A stretch of DNA of 33,170 nucleotides from Devosia geojensis (GTDB taxonomy: Bacteria; Pseudomonadota; Alphaproteobacteria; Rhizobiales; Devosiaceae): positions 1 through 33,170 of the forward strand of contig NZ_JZEX01000054.1 in assembly GCF_000969415.1 (NCBI RefSeq), given 5' to 3'. The position numbers and the translations under genes are program-made. This document shows positions 27,879 through 33,170 of this stretch, piece by piece. Position 1 is the stretch's first letter, and each line of letters opens with the position of its first letter. The notes beneath the pieces were generated by a model. The model did not search any database and had not been told where the DNA came from. It was given only the letters and a program-made list of their open reading frames with translations.

Positions 27879-29585
27879 CTATCTCAACATGGGCGGCGTC
27901 AGCGCCGTATCGATCTCGGGACGGAAGTCCGGCTGCACGCCGAGCATCGGAGCGATGCGCTTGACGATGCGGCCGGTGACCTCGCCCGCGTTCCAGCCGG
28001 CGGTGTTGCCGGACTGCGGGTTCTCGCGCTGCGCCTCGTCGACGAGGATGACGATCGCGTATTGCGGATTGTCCATCGGGAAGGCCGAGGCGAAGACGTT
28101 GAGGTTCTTGTCCGAAGAATAGCGCCCGTCAACGACCTTTTCAGCCGTCCCGGTCTTGCCGCCGGTCCGGTAGCCCTCGGCGATGCGGTTCATGCGGCTG
28201 CCGGAGCCCTCGATGGCGTTGAGGCGCATGAGGTAGCGCATGGAGGCGCTGGCCTCGGGCGTGAGCACGTGGCGATAGAGCGCCTGCGCCTCCTCGGGCG
28301 TGCGCTTGTAGAGGGTCGGCGGCACGTAGTTGCCGCCATTGGTGAAGGCCGAGAACGCCACCGCCATGTGCAGCGGCGAGACGCTGAGGCCATGCCCGAA
28401 CGAGGCGGTGGCCGCCCCGACCTCGGAGAAGGTCGCCGGCACGACGGGATTGCGCATCTCGGGCAGCTCGAGGGGCACGCGCGCATCGAACCCGAGACGG
28501 GTGAGGAACGCGCGATAGTTGTCCTTGCCCCAGGTCTGCATGATGCGGATGGTGCCGATGTTGGACGAGTACTTGTAGATCTCGGGCACGCTGAGGATGC
28601 GGTGCTTGCCGTGGAAATCATCGATGGTGTAGCGCCCGAAGCGGATGCCGAAGCGAGCATCGAACTGGTCGGTGATCCTGACCGTGCCGCTGTCGAGCGC
28701 GCCGGCCAGGGTCACCGTCTTGAAGGTCGAGCCGAGCTCGAAGATGCCCGAGGTGATGCGATTGAAGGAGTCCCGGACCAGGGCCGTCGCCGGCTCGTTG
28801 GGATCGAAATCGGGGAGCGAGGCCATGGCGACGATCTCGCCGGTATGGACGTCCATGATGACGCCCGCCGCGGCGATCGCCTGATAGCGCGTGAGGGAAT
28901 CGCGCAGCTCGTCGTAGACCGCGTGCTGCACGCGCATGTCGACCGAAAGCTGCACCGGCGTCAGTGCGTTACCGCGCGCCAGCCCCAGCTCCTGCAAGAG
29001 CGCGACGTTGTCGTCGTCCATGTGCTTTTCGATGCCGGCGATGCCCTGATTGTCGACGTTGACGGAACCGAGGATATGCGAAGCCTCGTTCATGCCCGGA
29101 TAGAAGCGCTTGCTCTCGGTGATGAAATCGATGCCCGGGATGCCGAGGCGCATGATGCGCTCCTGGATCGCAGGCGTCAGTTCGCGCTTGATCCAGACGA
29201 ACCCGCGGTCACCGGTCAGCCGGCGGCGCAGCCATTGCGGGTCGAGGTCGGGAAGGACCGTCAGCAGCGCCTCGGCCGCCTCGTCGACATCAATGATGCG
29301 GCGTGGCTCGGCAAAGAGCGAGGGCACCTTGATGTCGACCGCCATCTCGAGCCCATTCCGGTCGAGGATCGGCGGGCGCGTCGCCTGGATGGCGTCGCGG
29401 GTCTGGCCCTCGATGCGCGTATCGGTCTCGACGAGACCGAGCTGCACCAGCCGCCCGCCGACGAGCGCGAAACCGAGGACGATGGCGAAGATCATCCAGC
29501 GGATGCGCGTCTGCGTCAGGTTTCCGCGGACCTTGCGCGCCCCATCGAGCGCGATGGGCAGGCTCTCGCCGGTCATCACCGCCAT
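27879..29585 (-). CDS. ftsI: Septal penicillin-binding protein FtsI (PBP3)
   Basis: FtsI is the class B transpeptidase that crosslinks septal peptidoglycan and partners FtsW. The 568-aa protein has a short cytoplasmic N-terminus, one transmembrane helix at about 29-50, a pedestal domain, and the transpeptidase motifs S286-TFK (GSTFKT), SSN (340-342) and KTGT (477-480). The ATG at 29585 directly follows the ftsL TAA with no gap. It is 22 bases ahead of murE. Confidence 0.97.
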   Translation of the reverse strand: MAVMTGESLPIALDGARKVRGNLTQTRIRWMIFAIVLGFALVGGRLVQLGLVETDTRIEGQTRDAIQATRPPILDRNGLEMAVDIKVPSLFAEPRRIIDVDEAAEALLTVLPDLDPQWLRRRLTGDRGFVWIKRELTPAIQERIMRLGIPGIDFITESKRFYPGMNEASHILGSVNVDNQGIAGIEKHMDDDNVALLQELGLARGNALTPVQLSVDMRVQHAVYDELRDSLTRYQAIAAAGVIMDVHTGEIVAMASLPDFDPNEPATALVRDSFNRITSGIFELGSTFKTVTLAGALDSGTVRITDQFDARFGIRFGRYTIDDFHGKHRILSVPEIYKYSSNIGTIRIMQTWGKDNYRAFLTRLGFDARVPLELPEMRNPVVPATFSEVGAATASFGHGLSVSPLHMAVAFSAFTNGGNYVPPTLYKRTPEEAQALYRHVLTPEASASMRYLMRLNAIEGSGSRMNRIAEGYRTGGKTGTAEKVVDGRYSSDKNLNVFASAFPMDNPQYAIVILVDEAQRENPQSGNTAGWNAGEVTGRIVKRIAPMLGVQPDFRPEIDTALTPPMLR

Positions 29586-29963
29586 TTACTGGATCTCCTC
29601 GAGGATCGCGCCGATGGGGTCGACGCCTGCTTCGAGCATTTCGAACAGGTCGTTCATCGCCCCGGCATCCGGCTGGGCGGGCCGCATCGGCAGGTCGGTG
29701 AACGCGCCGAACTGGCGCGGCGAGACCTGGGCGAGCTGCAGCGCATCCTGGTGCCGGATGACGATGGGCGCGATGTGGCCCGGCTGGTTGAGCACGGCCC
29801 AATCAGCCTTGAGGAGCGAAAGCTCGGCTTCCTGCTCGCCGATATGGGCTTCGAGCGCCCGCTTTTCCCCGGCCGTGTGCTCGATCGAGAACTTGAGGAT
29901 GTAGACGCTGGCGAGCGCCACGGTCGCGGCGATCAGCAGAAAGATGTTGAACTTCTGGATCAT
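29586..29963 (-). CDS. ftsL: Cell division protein FtsL
   Basis: FtsL is a small bitopic membrane protein of the FtsQLB complex. The 125-aa product has one transmembrane helix at about 7-25 ([19 protein letters not shown]), followed by a short coiled coil ([29 protein letters not shown]) as expected. The C-terminal tail is longer than in enteric FtsL and acidic. Its position between rsmH and ftsI and the fold pattern support the call, since the sequence itself diverges fast. It overlaps rsmH by 4 bases (ATGA) and abuts ftsI. Confidence 0.92.
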   Translation of the reverse strand: MIQKFNIFLLIAATVALASVYILKFSIEHTAGEKRALEAHIGEQEAELSLLKADWAVLNQPGHIAPIVIRHQDALQLAQVSPRQFGAFTDLPMRPAQPDAGAMNDLFEMLEAGVDPIGAILEEIQ

Positions 29964-30955
29964 GCCGCCCCCCTCACACGGGGAACGCCGAGGCCTTCGT
30001 AGCTCACCGGCCGAGCCGGAGCAGCCGAGCGTTTGGCGCCGCGCAGCGTCGAGGAGCGGGCGCGCGGATTGCGCTGCAATTCAGCAGGACCCGGCTTTGC
30101 CGCCTTGGCGACATCCAGCCAGCGCGGCTCCTCGCGCACGACCTGCGGCAGGTGGCGCGACTGGGCGGGACCGCCCTTTTCAGGATTGAAGAACCGCTTG
30201 ACGATGCGGTCTTCGAGCGAATGGAAGGTGACGACGGCGAGCCGCCCGCCCTCACCCAGCAGCCGCTCGGCGGCAAAAAGGCCTTCGACCAGCTGGTCGA
30301 ACTCGCCATTGACCGCGATGCGCAGCGCCTGGAAGGCGCGCGTTGCCGGATGCATCTCGCCGGGCTTGCGGCCCACCGCCTTCTCGATGACGCGGGCAAG
30401 CTCCAGCGTCGTCTCGATCGGCGCATCGGCGCGCGCCGCGACGATGAACTGCGCGATGCGCCGCGACTTGCGCTCCTCGCCGAAGGCATAGAGCAGATTG
30501 GCGAGCTCTTCGGCATCGAGCGAGTTGACGAGATCGGCCGCGCTCGTCCCCTCTCCGCTCATGCGCATGTCGAGCGGCCCCTCGCGCATGAAGGAGAAGC
30601 CACGCCCGGCCTCGTCGAGCTGCATGGAGGACACGCCGATGTCGAGCACCACGCCATCGACCGGTCCGGTTGCGAGTGTGTCGAGCTCGGAAAATGTCCC
30701 GGCTACGAAGGTGAAGCGGCCCGGAAACTCGGCCGAAAGCCGCTCGGCGAAGGACCTGACGCCGGGGTCGCGGTCGATAGCGATGACCTCGGCCCCCGCT
30801 TCGAGGAGCGCGCGCGAATAGCCGCCGGCCCCGAAGGTGCCGTCGACGACTCGGCTGCCGGACAGGGGCGCGAGCGCCGCCAGCACCTCGTCGAGCAGCA
30901 CGGGGATATGCGGGGCCGCCTCCCCGCTGGTCTCGGGCTGGATACGCTCGCCCAT
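29960..30955 (-). CDS. rsmH: 16S rRNA (cytosine-1402-N4) methyltransferase RsmH
   Basis: RsmH (MraW) methylates C1402 of 16S rRNA and is the usual second gene of dcw clusters. The 331-aa product has [13 protein letters not shown], the SAM loop [11 protein letters not shown] (37-47), the [10 protein letters not shown] motif and the [18 protein letters not shown] region (here [17 protein letters not shown]), plus a basic C-terminal tail. The start ATG at 30955 has a weak GGAG 12 bases upstream. mraZ, normally the first gene, is not found upstream, so rsmH heads the unit here. It overlaps ftsL by 4 bases. Confidence 0.97.
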   Translation of the reverse strand: MGERIQPETSGEAAPHIPVLLDEVLAALAPLSGSRVVDGTFGAGGYSRALLEAGAEVIAIDRDPGVRSFAERLSAEFPGRFTFVAGTFSELDTLATGPVDGVVLDIGVSSMQLDEAGRGFSFMREGPLDMRMSGEGTSAADLVNSLDAEELANLLYAFGEERKSRRIAQFIVAARADAPIETTLELARVIEKAVGRKPGEMHPATRAFQALRIAVNGEFDQLVEGLFAAERLLGEGGRLAVVTFHSLEDRIVKRFFNPEKGGPAQSRHLPQVVREEPRWLDVAKAAKPGPAELQRNPRARSSTLRGAKRSAAPARPVSYEGLGVPRVRGAA

Positions 30956-31012
30956 CGTTCGCCGCTACTCCACTCCCGGCCCGCCGGCCGGCACTCTTGG
31001 GTTCGCGCGCCG

Positions 31013-31048
31013 ATCCGCGCGGAACACGGTTCCGCGTCTGGCGCGGAT
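31013..31048 (-). promoter_or_regulatory. Nested inverted repeats in the dcw leader
   Basis: An inner hairpin CGCGGAAC-ACG-GTTCCGCG (31018-31036, 8-bp stem) overlaps an outer inverted repeat ATCCGCGC...GCGCGGAT (31013-31020 with 31041-31048, 8 bp). The two share three bases at 31018-31020 and so compete. They lie about 60-90 bases before rsmH, within 30956-31128, a stretch without a gene. Confidence 0.4.
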
Positions 31049-31128
31049 ATTTGTCGGCACTTTGACCAAGGACGTTTAAGATTCTGTTTCCCATTGCCGG
31101 CCGCGCGCCGGGCTCGGTGGAAAATCCG

Positions 31129-31344
31129 CTAATAGTGCGGCGGCGGCCGCTCCACGGCACCCCCGGCGCGGGCGGAAAGCTCGGCCTCGGCCAGCTCTTC
31201 CTCCAGCCGGGCGAGCTTGCGCTGCAGCGCTTCGATCACCTTCCATTGATCGGTGATGACCGTGTTGAGGTCCTCGATCGCCTGCTCCTGGTAGGCGACG
31301 CGCACCTCCAGCGCCTCGATGCGCTCGGCGTCCGAGCCCGTCAC
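31129..31344 (-). CDS. slyX: SlyX family protein
   Basis: The 71-aa product is a short coiled coil (RIEALEVRVAYQEQAIEDLNTVITDQWKVIEALQRKLARLEEEL) ending in the family's PPPHY motif. SlyX has no settled function. The start is GTG at 31344, overlapping the stop of the upstream transporter gene by 4 bases (GTGA), so the two form an operon. It ends 173 bases before rsmH, in the same direction; whether dcw transcription can start upstream of slyX is open. Confidence 0.9.
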   Translation of the reverse strand: MTGSDAERIEALEVRVAYQEQAIEDLNTVITDQWKVIEALQRKLARLEEELAEAELSARAGGAVERPPPHY

Positions 31345-33014
31345 GAGGCCGAACCTCCGTTGTCCCGCGCCAGCCGGCTGTCGAGCAGATCCCCGCTCTC
31401 GGCCAGGATCGGATAGGCGACACTGGCAAAGAGCGAGTTGATGGTCTTCAATGCCCGCACCGTCTCAAGGTGGATATTGCTGGTCTCGATGCTCTGCGAG
31501 GCGCCCTGGCGCAGGCGCTGCAGGTGCCCGCTGGCGCTGGCGCGCTCGGCCTGGCCCATGGCATCCTTCTCGGCGAGCAGCAGGCGCGCGGATTCCCGGT
31601 CCTCCGACATCAGCACATTGAGGGCGAGCTGCATGTTCTGCATAACCCGGTGGTGCAACTCGTTGAGCTCGCGCCAGCCGGCGGGCGAGAACTTGAGGTT
31701 CTGGTCGCGCCGCGTCTCGGCGAGCTTGACCAGCGTCTTGGAGATGGCGTCGCCCACATACTCGAGGTTGATGGCGAAGTTGGCGAGCTCGTGCCCGCGC
31801 CGGGCCTCGTCCTGCATGGTCTCGGGGTAGCTGATCTGGGCGAGGTAGAGCTTGATGTCCTGCTGGGCGCGATCGACCGCCTCCTCGAGGCGCTTGACCT
31901 GCCGGATCTTTTCCGGATCGCCCGTCTCGTAGAGCTCCATCAGGGGCTTCAGCATCCGCTCGATGATCTCGGCCATGCGCAACAGCTCGCGCTTGGCGCT
32001 GGCGAGCGCCAGGGCCGGCTGGTCGACGACAGCAGGATCGAGGCACGAGCTCGCCGCAACGAGCGGCGGCGGCTCGGCCACGGACGGCTTGATAAGGCGG
32101 GTGACCAGCCGCGCCACCGGCCCGGTGAGCGGCAGGCAGACGACGAGCAGCATGAGGTTGAACACGAGGTGCAGGTTGATGACCTGGCGCGCGACGCCCT
32201 GCCCCAGGATGTCGAGCGGCGGCTGGAGGTAGTGGAAGGCGACGAGCACGAGCGCCGCCCCGACGCCGCGGAACAGCAGGTTGCCCGCCGCGATCCGCCG
32301 CGCCTCGACGACGCTGTTGCGGGTGAGCCCGAGCGCGATCAGCCCGCCGCCGAGATTGGCCCCGAGCATCAGCGACACGCCGAGCTCCAGCGGCACAAGC
32401 CCCTGCGCGGCGAACGTTGCGACCATCAGGATCGAAGCGACGCTCGAATGCACGAGCCACGTGAACGCAGCCCCGATGAGGAATGCGGTGACGAAGTCGC
32501 TCGCCAGGTACCCGACGATATCGGGCAGGAACTCGGCCTCGCGCAACGGCAGCGTCGCCTGCCCGATCATCTGCAGCGAGACGAGGATCAACGCGATGCC
32601 CATGACGATACGCCCGCCCTGCCGCCACGGCCGCGACGTGCCCTTGAAGAACAGCGCCCCGCCGATGACCAGCAGCACCGGGATCAGCCAATGCAGGTCG
32701 ACGGAAAGGATCTGCACCACCAGCGCCGAGCCGAGATCGGCCCCGAGCATCAGCGTCAGCCCCGTCGCCAGCGTCAGCGTCCCGCTGCCGGCGAACCCGG
32801 CCGCCAGCAGCGCCACCGCCGTCGAGCTCTGCAGCACGATGGCGATTCCCGTTCCAACCGCCGCGGCGCGCAGCTTCCCGCCTCCACTCTCGCGCAGCAG
32901 GCGCTTCAGCGCCGGCTCCTGGCTGCGCTCGACGCCCGTGCGCACCATGCGCACGGCCCAGAGCAGCAAGGTGATGGCGCCGGCGAGATGGAGAAGAACG
33001 AGATAGAGGTTCAT
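31341..33014 (-). CDS. Na/Pi-cotransporter family protein with PhoU-like domain
   Basis: The 557-aa product has two Na/Pi-cotransporter repeats, each with the characteristic motif (AIVLQSSTAVALLAAGF near residue 57 and TWLVHSSVASILMVATF near 180), in about eight to nine transmembrane helices up to residue 300. A cytoplasmic PhoU-like helical domain follows from about 330 to 540. Such proteins are related to sodium-dependent phosphate transporters; direction and substrate are not known here. ATG at 33014 fits the first helix (LYLVLLHLAGAITLLLWAV). It overlaps slyX by 4 bases. 33015-33170 holds no gene. Confidence 0.9.
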   Translation of the reverse strand: MNLYLVLLHLAGAITLLLWAVRMVRTGVERSQEPALKRLLRESGGGKLRAAAVGTGIAIVLQSSTAVALLAAGFAGSGTLTLATGLTLMLGADLGSALVVQILSVDLHWLIPVLLVIGGALFFKGTSRPWRQGGRIVMGIALILVSLQMIGQATLPLREAEFLPDIVGYLASDFVTAFLIGAAFTWLVHSSVASILMVATFAAQGLVPLELGVSLMLGANLGGGLIALGLTRNSVVEARRIAAGNLLFRGVGAALVLVAFHYLQPPLDILGQGVARQVINLHLVFNLMLLVVCLPLTGPVARLVTRLIKPSVAEPPPLVAASSCLDPAVVDQPALALASAKRELLRMAEIIERMLKPLMELYETGDPEKIRQVKRLEEAVDRAQQDIKLYLAQISYPETMQDEARRGHELANFAINLEYVGDAISKTLVKLAETRRDQNLKFSPAGWRELNELHHRVMQNMQLALNVLMSEDRESARLLLAEKDAMGQAERASASGHLQRLRQGASQSIETSNIHLETVRALKTINSLFASVAYPILAESGDLLDSRLARDNGGSAS

Positions 33015-33141
33015 CGCGGTCGAATGGCTCCTGAACGGCTAACTGGAAAGGATCGCCGATTTGGGTCTTGCAGCGCAAGCCTTTGCTGCGAAACCGGCAG
33101 GATGATGAACGATGGGACGGTAGGCTGGTTCCGAGTTCGCT

Positions 33142-33163
33142 CCCCTCCCCTTGAGGGGAGGGG
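33142..33163. repeat. REP-like hairpin at the right end
   Basis: CCCCTCCCC-TTGA-GGGGAGGGG is a perfect 9-bp stem, running on into TCGGGGG at the window edge. The first 13 bases of the window are the reverse complement of the bases at 33138-33150, so both ends lie in copies of the same repeat family. Confidence 0.7.
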
Positions 33164-33170
33164 TCGGGGG

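Noticed and set aside
27618..30002. 794-codon open frame antisense to murE, ftsI and ftsL
   Set aside because: Long antisense frames are common in GC-rich genes; composition is that of a shadow and the opposite strand has complete, well-conserved genes.
31465..33078. 537-codon minus-strand frame overlapping the Na/Pi-cotransporter gene
   Set aside because: It is the +1 shadow of the transporter, with no recognisable domain and extreme R/A content.

Overview
The window is GC-rich alphaproteobacterial chromosome. The gene order ftsQ-ftsA-ftsZ-lpxC-bamD-recN-ligA, the long FtsZ (554 aa), and the protein styles point to Hyphomicrobiales (Rhizobiales), possibly a Devosia-like lineage. The genus is an inference; the order is fairly safe. 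The core is the division and cell wall (dcw) cluster, read on the minus strand from about 31.3 kb down to 4.1 kb.

Layout from left to right. 1-893 holds a REP-like inverted repeat and two tiny paralogous genes (43 and 45 aa, minus). 894-2711 (plus) is a three-domain aminopeptidase P. 2779-4068 (minus) is an exported protein of unknown family with a perfect EF-hand loop. 4141-8188 (minus) is recN-ligA, with a long palindromic repeat between the two. 8555-9898 (plus) is a three-gene unit of two small membrane proteins and a TetR regulator, with a 17-bp palindrome at its front. 9932-13646 (minus) is bamD, lpxC and ftsZ, with a clear terminator between ftsZ and lpxC. 13906-15144 (plus) carries a VOC-fold protein and a FitAB-type toxin-antitoxin pair. 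15141-23085 (minus) is ftsW-murG-murC-murB-ddl-ftsQ-ftsA, tightly packed except for a second copy of the palindromic repeat between murB and ddl. 23253-23906 (plus) is a Phd/PIN toxin-antitoxin pair. 23903-30955 (minus) is rsmH-ftsL-ftsI-murE-murF-mraY. slyX and a Na/Pi-cotransporter-family gene (minus) follow to the right end.

The genes together supply most of lipid II synthesis: MurC, MurE and MurF ligases, MraY, MurG, MurB and Ddl. They also supply the septal machine: FtsL, FtsI, FtsW, FtsQ, FtsA and FtsZ. LpxC (lipid A) and BamD (outer-membrane protein assembly) link envelope layers. RecN and LigA serve DNA repair and replication.

The striking point is what breaks the cluster. murD, expected between mraY and ftsW, is absent, and an inverted toxin-antitoxin pair sits in its place. 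A second, unrelated inverted pair with a VOC gene separates ftsA from ftsZ. A third inverted block separates bamD from recN. Both toxin genes end with a stop codon that overlaps the stop codon of the convergent essential gene (mraY or ftsA) in a 4-nt CTAR. mraZ is also missing at the head of the cluster. The ftsZ upstream region carries near-consensus CtrA boxes and GANTC methylation sites.
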